This document shows positions 48,504 through 57,726 of a stretch of DNA of 64,000 nt, in pieces. Position 1 is the stretch's first letter. Every line of letters begins with the position of its first letter. The stretch covers positions 1-64,000 of the forward strand of contig CACBGD010000003.1 in the NCBI GenBank assembly GCA_902538705.1, read 5' to 3'. The position numbers and the translations under genes are program-made. Source of the DNA: an uncultured SAR86 cluster bacterium. GTDB taxonomy: Bacteria; Pseudomonadota; Gammaproteobacteria; Magnimaribacterales; D2472. Below the pieces are notes generated by a model. It made no database searches, was not told the origin of the DNA, and saw only the letters and a program-made list of their open reading frames with translations.

Positions 48504-50444
48504 TTGATAAGCATTAAGAGTATATTTAAATATATATTTTATTTGCTGCTTTTATTGTTAATAACTCTTTTGGTTCTTCTTTCTTTCAAACTTTTAAAAC
48601 CTGTTGAGAAAATAAAAATAAATAGGGCCTTATCAGGTGAAGTTAATACCTTAAATATAGACGGGCAAGAATTTAGAGACCTGAATAAGAATGGGCAATT
48701 AGATAAGTATGAAGATCATAGAAATTTACCAGTTGATCGTACCAATGATCTTTTAAGAAAAATGACTCTTGAGGAGAAAGTTGGTCAAATGTTTCACCCT
48801 CCTTTTATTCTCAAGCCAGATCTATTGATGTTCCTTTATGAAATTGCAATAAGAGGGAATTCGTCAACGGAATCACAAATAATTTTTGATCATATCACTC
48901 ATTTCAATCTTTATGGAAATCCTAGTCCAGTTGAGTTAGCAAAGAAGATAAATTTTCTTCAAAAAACTGCATCTAAATCAAGATTAGGTATCCCAATAAC
49001 AATCAGCTCAGATCCTATTCATGAAGTTCCAAAAGGTGGAGGTGTGGCATCTTTTTCTGTTGATGGTTTCTCAAAGTGGCCATCTCAATTAGGATTTGCT
49101 GCAACATCAAATCCAAAAATAATCAGAGAATTCGCAGAAATTGTTAGGGAGGAGTACTTAGCTGTAGGTATAAGAACAGCTTTACATCCAATGTCAGATC
49201 TAGCTACCGAACCAAGATGGGCTAGAAACTTTGGTACCTTTGGATCAAATGCTGAGATGTCTTCAAAAATGACCATCGAATACATGAATGGCTTTCAACA
49301 GAACTACATAAGCAATAAAAGCGTTTTGACAATGGTGAAACATTTTCCTGGGGGCGGACCACAAGAAAATGGACTTGATCCGCATCTTTTTAGTGGAAGA
49401 AACCAAATTTATCCTGGTAATAATTTTGAATATCACTTATCGCCCTTCCGTGAGGCAATAAAGAATAATCTTAAAGTTATTATGCCTTATTATGGTATTC
49501 CTGTTGGTCAAACAGATGAAGATGTTGCTATGGCTTTCAATAGTTATATTCTCAAAGATCTTCTTAGGGAAGAGCTAAACTTTGATGGAGTGATTTGTTC
49601 TGATTGGGGCATTATTACTGGAAGACATTGGGGAGTTGATGAGCTTTCAATTGAACAAAGGTATGAAAAGTCCATTAAAGCTGGAATCGATCAATACGGA
49701 GGTGAAAAGGATACAGACTATTTAATAGATCTCGTAAAAAATGGTCAAATTACAGAAGTCAGAATTGATGAATCTGTAAGAAGAATTCTTTTAAATAAAT
49801 TTGAATTAGGTCTTTTTGATAACCCTTATGTAAATGAGGAGCTTGTTCAGTATAAAGTCAATACACAAGATAATATCGAAGCGGGCTTAGAGGCCCAGAG
49901 AAAATCGATAGTTCTACTAAAAAATAATGGAATATTGCCCCTAAAAAAAGGATCGAAAATATTTGTCGATGGCCTAAGCAAAGAAGAAGCCAGAGAATTT
50001 GGTGAATTAGTAAAGGATCCAGATGATGCCGATGCAGTCATTATGTATATTCATACTGTATTCAATGGGAATCAAGAATCTGGATTAAATAGAGCTTTTG
50101 ATAACTTTCTTAGTAAATTGTTCCCGAATGGAGACTTAAATTTTAATAAAGAAATAAATAAAAAAATTGAAGCCTACTCAAATGAAAAACAGCTAATTGT
50201 AGTTGTAGATCTCAATAGACCGGCTATTCTTAAAAGTATCAAGAAAAGCTCATCAGGTCTAATTGGGACTTTTGGTGTTCAAGATCAGATAATTTTTGAG
50301 GGACTGTTTGGAAAATTTAATCCATCAGGTAAATTACCTTTTGAAATTCCGTCCTCAATGGAATCAGTACTTAATCAAAAGGAAGACTTACCAGATGACT
50401 CTGCAAACCCAACTTATGAATTTGGGTATGGGATTTCTTATTAA
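48504..50444 (+). CDS. Membrane-anchored glycoside hydrolase family 3 protein
   Basis: 646 residues with a TTG start. One N-terminal membrane helix (about 10-31) is followed by an EF-hand-like calcium loop (DLNKNGQLDKYE, residues 59-70, Asp1/Asn3/Asn5/Gly6/Glu12 all in place), then the GH3 barrel with the KHFPGGG motif and the nucleophile Asp in GVICSDWG, and a C-terminal alpha/beta domain ending in YEFGYGISY. It probably removes beta-linked glucose or similar sugars in the periplasm; linkage unknown. The end overlaps the convergent msrAB gene by 4 nt. Confidence 0.9.
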   Translation: MISIKSIFKYIFYLLLLLLITLLVLLSFKLLKPVEKIKINRALSGEVNTLNIDGQEFRDLNKNGQLDKYEDHRNLPVDRTNDLLRKMTLEEKVGQMFHPPFILKPDLLMFLYEIAIRGNSSTESQIIFDHITHFNLYGNPSPVELAKKINFLQKTASKSRLGIPITISSDPIHEVPKGGGVASFSVDGFSKWPSQLGFAATSNPKIIREFAEIVREEYLAVGIRTALHPMSDLATEPRWARNFGTFGSNAEMSSKMTIEYMNGFQQNYISNKSVLTMVKHFPGGGPQENGLDPHLFSGRNQIYPGNNFEYHLSPFREAIKNNLKVIMPYYGIPVGQTDEDVAMAFNSYILKDLLREELNFDGVICSDWGIITGRHWGVDELSIEQRYEKSIKAGIDQYGGEKDTDYLIDLVKNGQITEVRIDESVRRILLNKFELGLFDNPYVNEELVQYKVNTQDNIEAGLEAQRKSIVLLKNNGILPLKKGSKIFVDGLSKEEAREFGELVKDPDDADAVIMYIHTVFNGNQESGLNRAFDNFLSKLFPNGDLNFNKEINKKIEAYSNEKQLIVVVDLNRPAILKSIKKSSSGLIGTFGVQDQIIFEGLFGKFNPSGKLPFEIPSSMESVLNQKEDLPDDSANPTYEFGYGISY

Positions 50445-51700
50445 ATAGAACCTTTTCTAGGAATAAACTCTAATACGGTTGCATTTATACAATATCTTGG
50501 CAATCCATTTGGGCCATCATCAAAAACATGACCTAGATGAATATCGGAAGATACAGATCGAATTTCAGTTCTTTGCATGCCATAACTATTATCAGGTTTT
50601 TCATAAACTGAGCCCTCTACTGGTCTTGTAAATGAGAGCCATCCTGATCTTGATACAAATCGATCTCTAGTATCAAATAGAGGCTCTCCACTTAGCTTAT
50701 CTATAAATATGCCATCAGGAGTATTTTTAAAGATTTCATATTCCTTACAAAATCTTGCATCAGTCCCATTATTAAATGCAACATCATATGCTTCTGTGTC
50801 TCCTAATTTAAATTTTCCAAGCATCAAATAGAAATTTTTTTGATCAATATAGCCTTGATGTGAAAAAACCTCTTTACCGTCTTCTAAGAAAATTACAGAT
50901 GGAGTTGCCCAAGTAGGAGCATTAATTTCTAGGTCATGCAATTGATCGGATGTTCTATAAGACATCTGAATGCTTCCTTTGTATTCATTAGTTACATCAA
51001 GCTTTAGTTTCTCGCAATAGGGACAATAATTTTGCGAATCCAGGATCAATATTTGCTTCCCGATAAGCAAATCTTGATTGTCTAAAATATCTTTTTCTTT
51101 TTCATTGAATACAATGCCAGTTGATAAGTCTGGGCAATAACCATTAGGATTTTTCTTTAAATAATCCTGATGATAGTTTTCAGCTAAATAAAAGTTGTCT
51201 AATGGCTCTATAAGGGTGACTACTTTCCCATAACCCGCTTCAAAAAGAAGAGATTGATACTCATTCAAAATATCTTCAGCAAGTTTTCTTTGAGTTTCAT
51301 TCGAGAATAGGATCACTGATCTATACTGAGTTCCAATATCATTTCCTTGTCTATTAAGTTGTGTTGGATCATGAGTTTCAAAGAAATGTTTTAGAATTTC
51401 ATCAAGTGAAATTGCATTACTGTTAAAGGTTACTTTTACCACCTCTGCAAAATTATTTTCATTATATTTGTTCTTAAGCTGGATGATAGATCTATAATTT
51501 GGACTTACTCCATACCCGTTCGCATAACCTGAAACTGCTTCAATAACTCCATCAAGGTATTCATATCCCTTTTCAGCGCCCCAAAAACAACCTGACCCGA
51601 GATGAATGGTTTGAATATGATTAGTTTTATTTGCATATACAAAAGAATTTGCAAATAGGATAAGTGAAAAAAATGTAATTAATCTAAGTTTCAGTTTCAT
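50441..51700 (-). CDS. Exported peptide-methionine sulfoxide reductase, MsrA-thioredoxin-MsrB fusion
   Basis: 419 residues. A signal peptide (1-23) is followed by MsrA (about 30-195, catalytic C38 in GSGCFWGAE), a thioredoxin-like domain (about 205-300, redox motif C226-P-Y-C229 and a TP pair at 266-267 for the cis-Pro) and MsrB (about 310-415, catalytic C404 in PRYCINAT). MsrB lacks the zinc-binding CxxC pairs. It would reduce both S- and R-methionine sulfoxide in periplasmic proteins, and the middle domain may deliver electrons. In Neisseria PilB the thioredoxin domain comes first. It overlaps the upstream glutathione transferase gene by 17 nt. Confidence 0.9.
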   Translation of the reverse strand: MKLKLRLITFFSLILFANSFVYANKTNHIQTIHLGSGCFWGAEKGYEYLDGVIEAVSGYANGYGVSPNYRSIIQLKNKYNENNFAEVVKVTFNSNAISLDEILKHFFETHDPTQLNRQGNDIGTQYRSVILFSNETQRKLAEDILNEYQSLLFEAGYGKVVTLIEPLDNFYLAENYHQDYLKKNPNGYCPDLSTGIVFNEKEKDILDNQDLLIGKQILILDSQNYCPYCEKLKLDVTNEYKGSIQMSYRTSDQLHDLEINAPTWATPSVIFLEDGKEVFSHQGYIDQKNFYLMLGKFKLGDTEAYDVAFNNGTDARFCKEYEIFKNTPDGIFIDKLSGEPLFDTRDRFVSRSGWLSFTRPVEGSVYEKPDNSYGMQRTEIRSVSSDIHLGHVFDDGPNGLPRYCINATVLEFIPRKGSI

Positions 51701-52307
51701 ATTTAAAGCCTTTGCTTCTTATAAAAGCAGGTCTAGAGAACAGATTATCTGTCCATCGCTTAATATTTGGCTTAAATGCTTGCTCTATTCCTAAAGCTTC
51801 AGCAAGGTTGATTGCATAACTGACACATATATCAGCCAAGGTAAAACGGTTTGAACACAGATACTCCTTGTTATCTAGGGTTTTTTCTAAAAGTTTCAAC
51901 CTTGAAACAAACCATCTGCTATATCCCTCTACTGCAGCATCAGCAACGCCTGGCTCTTGGAGTTTATATCTTAGAACAACAGTTTGTGGAAATGTCAGAG
52001 TCGCATCAGAATGAAATAGCCAATTTAAGTAATTTGGGTAATCATCTTCGTCGGGCATAACTTGAAGATCGCTTGGACCATATTTTTCTACTAAGTACTG
52101 AGAAATTGCAACAGATTCAGTCATTTTTACAGATCCATCAACCATGAATGGAACAGTACCTAGCATGTTGGTTTCTAGATATTCTTTCATAAAAACTCTT
52201 GGTGGAAATGGCATCATTATCAACTCATAATCTAACCCCATTTCTTCTGCTGTCCAAATTGGTCTAACTCCTCTTGAATTCTCACAGCTATAAATCTTTA
52301 TTGCCAT
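51684..52307 (-). CDS. Glutathione S-transferase family protein
   Basis: 207 residues. The N-terminal thioredoxin-fold domain (IKIYSCENSRGVRPIWTAEE, TVPFMVDGSVKMTES with the glutathione-binding Glu-Ser) is followed by a helical C-terminal domain with the FTLADICVSYA motif. Ser9 in the ENSRG stretch may act as the thiol-activating residue. It probably conjugates glutathione to, or reduces, a small electrophile; specificity is not visible. It is cotranscribed with the msrAB fusion downstream, which suggests an oxidative-damage unit. Confidence 0.88.
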   Translation of the reverse strand: MAIKIYSCENSRGVRPIWTAEEMGLDYELIMMPFPPRVFMKEYLETNMLGTVPFMVDGSVKMTESVAISQYLVEKYGPSDLQVMPDEDDYPNYLNWLFHSDATLTFPQTVVLRYKLQEPGVADAAVEGYSRWFVSRLKLLEKTLDNKEYLCSNRFTLADICVSYAINLAEALGIEQAFKPNIKRWTDNLFSRPAFIRSKGFKYETET

Positions 52308-52336
52308 CTTAATTTCCTTATTTTTACTATTGTTAA

Positions 52337-52342
52337 TATAAT
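52337..52342 (+). promoter_or_regulatory. -10 element of the carboxylase-AtuA operon
   Basis: A perfect TATAAT lies 19 nt before the ATG at 52362. The 17-bp-spaced -35 (TTCCTT) is poor and no ribosome-binding site is clear. Confidence 0.4.
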
Positions 52343-52361
52343 ATCATCTCAAAATTGCATT

Positions 52362-54020
52362 ATGAAAAATAAGAATTTAGCCCCCATTTTGAAATCAAAC
52401 ATTGATCAAAACTCCTCACAATTTCAAGAAAATAAAGAGGTAATGCTTAATAAATTGGAATTTCTTGATGGTCTTCTAGATCAAGCAGAGCTTGGTGGAG
52501 GTAAACATCATCACGAAAGATTAGCAAAAAGAGGAAAAATGCCTGTCAGGCAAAGAGTAATGAAAGTCCTTGATCCTGATACGCCATTTCTTGAGATTAG
52601 TCCTTTTGCAGCATATGGAACTGACTATACAGTTGGTGGTGGTTGCGTTAGCGGAGTTGGAGTTATTGCAGGGGTTGAGTGTGTAGTATTTGCTAATGAT
52701 CCGTCTGTCAAAGCTGGAGCAATGACAGTTTATGTTGGTGAAAAATGGGCAAGAGCGATTGAGATAGCAAGAGTTAATCAAATCCCATTCATAAGTTTTG
52801 TTGAGTCTGCTGGTGGGGACCTTAGCATGGGAACGGGAAGTAAAAGTGGGCAGGCTCCCATAGCACCTACCCTTCACACAACCCATTTTGCTGCCACGGG
52901 AAGATTTTTTTATGAAATGACTGAGCTGTCAAAATTGCGCATTCCCGTCATTTCTGTTGTTTTTGGGTCATCTACTGCTGGTGGCGCATATCAGCCAGGA
53001 ATGTCAGATTACAATATCTTTATAAAAGACCAATCAAAAGTATTCCTTGCTGGACCTCCTCTAGTAAAAATGGCTACTGGAGAGGAGTCTGATGATGAAA
53101 CTCTTGGAGGTGCAAAAATGCATTCAGAGACCTCCGGCTTGTCAGACTATCTTGCTGAGGATGAGATGGATGCACTTAGGATTTGTAGAGAAGTTGTTTC
53201 ACACCTAAATTGGGAAAAGAAAGGTCTTGGTCCCATAAAAGCATCTAAAAGTCCTAAATATGAACAAGATGATCTTCTTGGATTGATAAGCGAGGATTTG
53301 AAGTCTCCCGTTGATATAAGAGAGATTATTTCTAGAGTGACTGATGGTTCACAATTTGAAGAATTCAAGCCTCTTTATGGTCAAACTATGATTTGTGGAT
53401 GGGCTTGTATTCACGGCTATCAAGTTGGTGTGCTAGGAAATAATGGTCCAATTTATCCAGAATGTGCTGAAAAAGCAGCTAGCTTCATTCAGTTATGCAA
53501 TAAAAGAGATATTCCATTGATCTTTTTACAAAATGTAACAGGGTTCTTGGTAGGTAAGGATTTTGAAAGGCAGGCAATCATTAAAAAAGGTTCGCAAATG
53601 ATTAATGCTGTATCAAATTCAACAGTTCCTCATATAACCATAATTGTTGGTGCTTCATATGGTGCAGGAACTTACGCAATGTCTGGAAGAGCATATAACA
53701 ATCGTTTTACCTTTTTGTGGCCGACTGCAAAAATTGCTGTGATGGGTCCAGAGCAAATCGCAGGAGTAATGTCTATAGTCAGGAAAGCGAAAGCAATGAG
53801 AACTGGCGAGAAATTTGATGAAAAAGCAGATGCAGAAATTGTAAAGATGGTTGAAGATGCTGCAGAGAGAATGTCACATGCATTAGTAGCAAGCAGTATG
53901 TTAACAGATGACGGAATAATTGATCCTAGAGATACAAGAAAGATAATTGCTTTTTGTTTGTCAATTTGTAACAACACTCCAATAGAGGGTGCCAAAGAGT
54001 ATGGAGTGTTTAGATTGTAA
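52362..54020 (+). CDS. Biotin-dependent acyl-CoA carboxylase, carboxyltransferase (beta) subunit
   Basis: 552 residues, the size of methylcrotonyl-, geranyl- or propionyl-CoA carboxylase beta subunits. Two crotonase-fold halves carry the oxyanion-hole segments SAGGDL / STAGGAYQPGMSDYN (N half) and GASYGAGTYAMSGRAYNNRF (C half); VFLAGPPLVKMATGE is typical. AMSGRAYNN is characteristic of the methylcrotonyl/geranyl type. It transfers carboxyl from biotin to an acyl-CoA. The alpha subunit follows with 1-nt overlap. Next to AtuA, a branched unsaturated acyl-CoA substrate is more likely than propionyl-CoA (inference). Confidence 0.92.
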   Translation: MKNKNLAPILKSNIDQNSSQFQENKEVMLNKLEFLDGLLDQAELGGGKHHHERLAKRGKMPVRQRVMKVLDPDTPFLEISPFAAYGTDYTVGGGCVSGVGVIAGVECVVFANDPSVKAGAMTVYVGEKWARAIEIARVNQIPFISFVESAGGDLSMGTGSKSGQAPIAPTLHTTHFAATGRFFYEMTELSKLRIPVISVVFGSSTAGGAYQPGMSDYNIFIKDQSKVFLAGPPLVKMATGEESDDETLGGAKMHSETSGLSDYLAEDEMDALRICREVVSHLNWEKKGLGPIKASKSPKYEQDDLLGLISEDLKSPVDIREIISRVTDGSQFEEFKPLYGQTMICGWACIHGYQVGVLGNNGPIYPECAEKAASFIQLCNKRDIPLIFLQNVTGFLVGKDFERQAIIKKGSQMINAVSNSTVPHITIIVGASYGAGTYAMSGRAYNNRFTFLWPTAKIAVMGPEQIAGVMSIVRKAKAMRTGEKFDEKADAEIVKMVEDAAERMSHALVASSMLTDDGIIDPRDTRKIIAFCLSICNNTPIEGAKEYGVFRL

Positions 54021-55942
54021 TGTTTGATTCAATTTTAGTTGCAAATAGAGGAGAAATTGCATTAAGGATAATGAGAACTGCTCAAGCAATGGGCATCCAA
54101 ACTATTGCAATTTATGTTGACGCAGATAAGGATGCGCCTCATGTTAGATTTGCTGATAAAGCAGTACTTCTTCCAGATGGAGGATATCTTGATATAGATG
54201 CAGTTTTAGATGCAGCGCAAAAAAGTAATGCTGGCGCTATTCATCCAGGCTATGGTTTCTTATCAGAAAATTCTGAATTCGCCAAAAGAGTCATTAAAGA
54301 AAAGATTATTTGGGTTGGTCCATCCCATAAAGTCATTTCTGTAATGGGTGATAAATTAAAAGCTAAAGAACTTGCTATAAAAGCTAGCGTTCCCACTCTT
54401 CCAATGACCTCAAATGAAAAAGAAGTCAAAAAAATTGGATATCCGCTTTTAATAAAAGCAGCCGCAGGTGGAGGCGGAAAAGGAATGAGAGTAGTTACTG
54501 ATAAAAAAGATCTTCAAGAGTCGCTTGAAGGTGCGAAAAGAGAAGCTTTATTAGGTTTTGGAGATGAGAGAGTTTTCATTGAAAGATATGTAGAAAAATC
54601 TCGACATATAGAAATCCAAATTCTTGGGGACTCACATGGAAATGTTATTCATCTTGGTGAAAGAGAATGCTCAATCCAAAGAAGACATCAAAAAATAATT
54701 GAGGAGTCTCCATCTCCGAGAATAACTGAAGAGATAAGATTCGCAATGGGTAATGCAGCAGTTGATCTTGCAAAAAAAATAAAATACGAGTCTGCTGGAA
54801 CTGTTGAATTTCTTTTTGATGATAAAAGTGGTGAATTTTGGTTCCTAGAGGTCAATACAAGACTGCAAGTTGAGCACCCAGTTACGGAAGAAGTTACCGG
54901 AATAGATTTAGTAGCTGAACAAATAAAAATTGCTAGAGGTGAAGAGCTACAGTACTTGCAAGAGGACATTGAGTGGACAGGGTCCTCAATAGAGGCTCGT
55001 CTGTATGCTGAAAATCCAAATAATGATTTTTTACCTGAAACAGGAAAAATGTTTGCTTACGAACAAGCTGAAAATGATTTTATGACTAGGTGGGATTCTG
55101 GTGTTCATAAAGATTCAGTTATTGGTACTAACTTTGATCCGATGCTTGCAAAAGTTATTTCCTACGGTGAAACAAGGGAGGATGCTGCAAGAGTTTTAGC
55201 TAAATCTCTTGAAGACTCTCATATTGGCGGTGTTATTACTAATAAAGATTTTTTAATTGCAACACTAAGGTCTGATGAGTTTTTAAAAGGAAATACAACA
55301 ACAGACTTCATAGAGAGAGTAAAACCATCAAGAGTAAAAAACCTTACTAATGACGAGCTTAATCTTGCACTAACAGCTGCAGCCATGTGGAAACAAATGA
55401 GAAATAGAATCTCTTCAGATATTGCACCTTACATTCCATCTGGTTGGACAAATGGAAGACTTCCAAACCCTAACATTACATTTCTCCTTGATGGTGAAGA
55501 AATATTCGTTGAATATAAGTTGATAAATAAAAATAAATTCCTTGTTTTCAATTCGGAAGTTGAAGTAGTTAATATTGATGATAAATATATAGATCTTGTT
55601 TTCGATGGTGTAAGAGTCAAATCTAGAATTTCTGAGGATGCTGAATTTATATTGGTTCATATCCCAAGTGGTGATGTATCTTTGGAAGTTAAACCTAGAT
55701 TTTCAATGCCAGGTCTTGAGGTGCAAGCTGGTGGATTGGTAGCTCCAATGCCAGGCAAAGTAGTAGATTTAAAAGTAAAAAAAGGATCAAAGGTAAAATC
55801 TGGAGAGACTCTAGTAATTCTAGAGGCTATGAAAATGGAACATTCTATAAAGGCAAGTGAAGATGGAGTTATTTCTGATATTTTTATCAAGGAAAATGAT
55901 CAGGTCGAGAATGGTGCCGTTTTGATGGTGGTTGATTCTTAA
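54020..55942 (+). CDS. Biotin-dependent acyl-CoA carboxylase, biotin carboxylase/BCCP (alpha) subunit
   Basis: 640 residues. Biotin carboxylase (about 1-445: ILVANRGEIALRIMRTA, the ATP loop AAAGGGGKGMR, EMNTRLQ-type motif LEVNTRLQVEHPVTE), a linker domain and a C-terminal biotinyl domain with EAMKMEHSI (biotin Lys about residue 604). This is the order of MccA/LiuD/AtuF. It works with the preceding beta subunit. The gene is followed 2 nt later by the AtuA gene. Confidence 0.95.
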   Translation: MFDSILVANRGEIALRIMRTAQAMGIQTIAIYVDADKDAPHVRFADKAVLLPDGGYLDIDAVLDAAQKSNAGAIHPGYGFLSENSEFAKRVIKEKIIWVGPSHKVISVMGDKLKAKELAIKASVPTLPMTSNEKEVKKIGYPLLIKAAAGGGGKGMRVVTDKKDLQESLEGAKREALLGFGDERVFIERYVEKSRHIEIQILGDSHGNVIHLGERECSIQRRHQKIIEESPSPRITEEIRFAMGNAAVDLAKKIKYESAGTVEFLFDDKSGEFWFLEVNTRLQVEHPVTEEVTGIDLVAEQIKIARGEELQYLQEDIEWTGSSIEARLYAENPNNDFLPETGKMFAYEQAENDFMTRWDSGVHKDSVIGTNFDPMLAKVISYGETREDAARVLAKSLEDSHIGGVITNKDFLIATLRSDEFLKGNTTTDFIERVKPSRVKNLTNDELNLALTAAAMWKQMRNRISSDIAPYIPSGWTNGRLPNPNITFLLDGEEIFVEYKLINKNKFLVFNSEVEVVNIDDKYIDLVFDGVRVKSRISEDAEFILVHIPSGDVSLEVKPRFSMPGLEVQAGGLVAPMPGKVVDLKVKKGSKVKSGETLVILEAMKMEHSIKASEDGVISDIFIKENDQVENGAVLMVVDS

Positions 55943-55944
55943 AA

Positions 55945-57726
55945 GTGGGTTCTGAAGTAATAAAAATAGCAAATTGCAGTGGTTACTATGGTGACAGATT
56001 ATCTGCGGCAAAAGAAATGGTTGAAGGAGGTCCGATTGACGTCCTAACTGGTGATTACTTAGCAGAACTTACTATGACTATTCTTTTCAACCAAAAGCTG
56101 AAAAGAGGAGATGATAAAGGATATGTTGGTACATTCCTTAAACAGCTTAAAGATGTTGCAAAAACTTGTAAGGAAAAAGAAATAAAGATTGTTACTAATG
56201 CTGGAGGCTTAAATCCAAAGTCTATGGCAAATGAAATTGAAATTATCTTAAGTGAATTAGGTTTAGAGATGCAGGTTGCCTATATCGATGGCGATGATTT
56301 AATGCCAAGAATGAGCGATCTTCAAAACATTGGTGAAGAGTTTATAAATATCGATAAAGAAATCTCTCTTAAAGATTCTGGCTACACTACATTGACAGCT
56401 AATGCTTATCTTGGTGGGTGGGGGATAAAAGAGGCTTTAGATAGAGGGGCTGAAATTGTAGTTTGCCCTCGTGTCACTGATGCAGCAGTTGTAATTGGTC
56501 CAGCTGCGTGGAAATTTAATTGGAAAAGGGATGATTATGATCAACTTGCAGGTGCTCTTGCTGCTGGCCACATTATTGAATGTGGCTGTCAGGCAACAGG
56601 AGGCAATTATGCTTTCTTTGAAGAAGTTCCAAGTTTCGAAAATGTTGGTTTCCCAATTGCTGAAATTCAATCTGATGGTAATTTCTTTATAACAAAACAT
56701 CCAGGTACTGGTGGCTTGGTCTCTACGGGAACTGTGACTGCTCAGCTTTTATATGAGATTAGTTCACCTGCTTATATTAATCCTGATGTGGTAGCTCATT
56801 TTGATACGTTAAAAATAGAGGATGTTGATAAAGATAGGGTATTTGTTTCGGGCTGCAGAGGTAGCTCCCCTCCTAATAAGCATAAAGCATGTATTAATCT
56901 TGCTGGAGGTTATAGAAATGGTATGGATCTAATCTTAACTGGCCTTGATATTGAAAAAAAAGCTCAGGCATTTACAGATACTCTCTTTAATCTTGTCGGT
57001 GGTAGAGAGCAGTTTGATGAAGTACGAACAGATCTTCACAGAACGGATAAAGAAAATCCAAACTCAAATGAAGAGGCAATGGCAACACTTTCTCTTTCAG
57101 TGAAATCAAAGGATCCTGATTTGGTAGGCAGACTTTTTAGCGCAAAGATTGTTGAACTTTCTCTTGCTAACTATCCAGGCTTTTTTGCTCAAGGCAGTGT
57201 AAAGGCTAGCGGTCCTGTAATTGTTTATTGGCCTGCATTAGTAGAAAGCAAGCATATTAAAGAAGTGGTTCACTTAAATGATGAGGTGTTCGAGATTACT
57301 CCAACAAGTGAGTTAGGGCTCGATGATATTTACTATCAAAAAGAACCTGCAGATATTCTCCCCTGCCCTGAGGATGAATTTGAAAAAATAGCTTTTGGAA
57401 GAATTTTTGGGACTAGGTCTGGAGACAAAGGCGGATGTGCCAATTTAGGAGTGTGGGCAAAGACTGATATGGCTTTTTCTTTTCTTAGTTCTTATTTATC
57501 CGTTAAAAAGTTAAAAGAGCTTCTTCCAGACTTATCTGAATTCAAAATTGAGAGATATGATCTTCCAAATATAAAGTCATTAAATTTTTATATTCATGGC
57601 ATTCTGGAAGATGGAATTTCTTCTAATAATAGAAAAGATGGACAAGCAAAATCACTTGGTGAATACTTAAGAGCTAAACATATTGAAGTTCCTAAGATAC
57701 TAAAAAAAGAAAATAAAAATGAATAA
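55945..57726 (+). CDS. AtuA-family protein (acyclic terpene utilisation, DUF1446)
   Basis: 593 residues with a GTG start 2 nt after the carboxylase. The DUF1446 N-terminal domain shows NCSGYYGDRLSAAKEM, TGDYLAELTM and VVCPRVTDAAVVIGP; the C-terminal AtuA-like domain has GTRSGDKGGCANLGVW. The length fits AtuA of Pseudomonas, which is needed for growth on citronellol or geraniol but has no assigned reaction. Here it sits with a carboxylase and a crotonase, as in atu clusters. It overlaps the crotonase gene by 8 nt. Confidence 0.9.
   Translation: MGSEVIKIANCSGYYGDRLSAAKEMVEGGPIDVLTGDYLAELTMTILFNQKLKRGDDKGYVGTFLKQLKDVAKTCKEKEIKIVTNAGGLNPKSMANEIEIILSELGLEMQVAYIDGDDLMPRMSDLQNIGEEFINIDKEISLKDSGYTTLTANAYLGGWGIKEALDRGAEIVVCPRVTDAAVVIGPAAWKFNWKRDDYDQLAGALAAGHIIECGCQATGGNYAFFEEVPSFENVGFPIAEIQSDGNFFITKHPGTGGLVSTGTVTAQLLYEISSPAYINPDVVAHFDTLKIEDVDKDRVFVSGCRGSSPPNKHKACINLAGGYRNGMDLILTGLDIEKKAQAFTDTLFNLVGGREQFDEVRTDLHRTDKENPNSNEEAMATLSLSVKSKDPDLVGRLFSAKIVELSLANYPGFFAQGSVKASGPVIVYWPALVESKHIKEVVHLNDEVFEITPTSELGLDDIYYQKEPADILPCPEDEFEKIAFGRIFGTRSGDKGGCANLGVWAKTDMAFSFLSSYLSVKKLKELLPDLSEFKIERYDLPNIKSLNFYIHGILEDGISSNNRKDGQAKSLGEYLRAKHIEVPKILKKENKNE

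Noticed and set aside
52521..52886. 121-codon open frame on the - strand
   Set aside because: Antisense to the carboxylase beta subunit.
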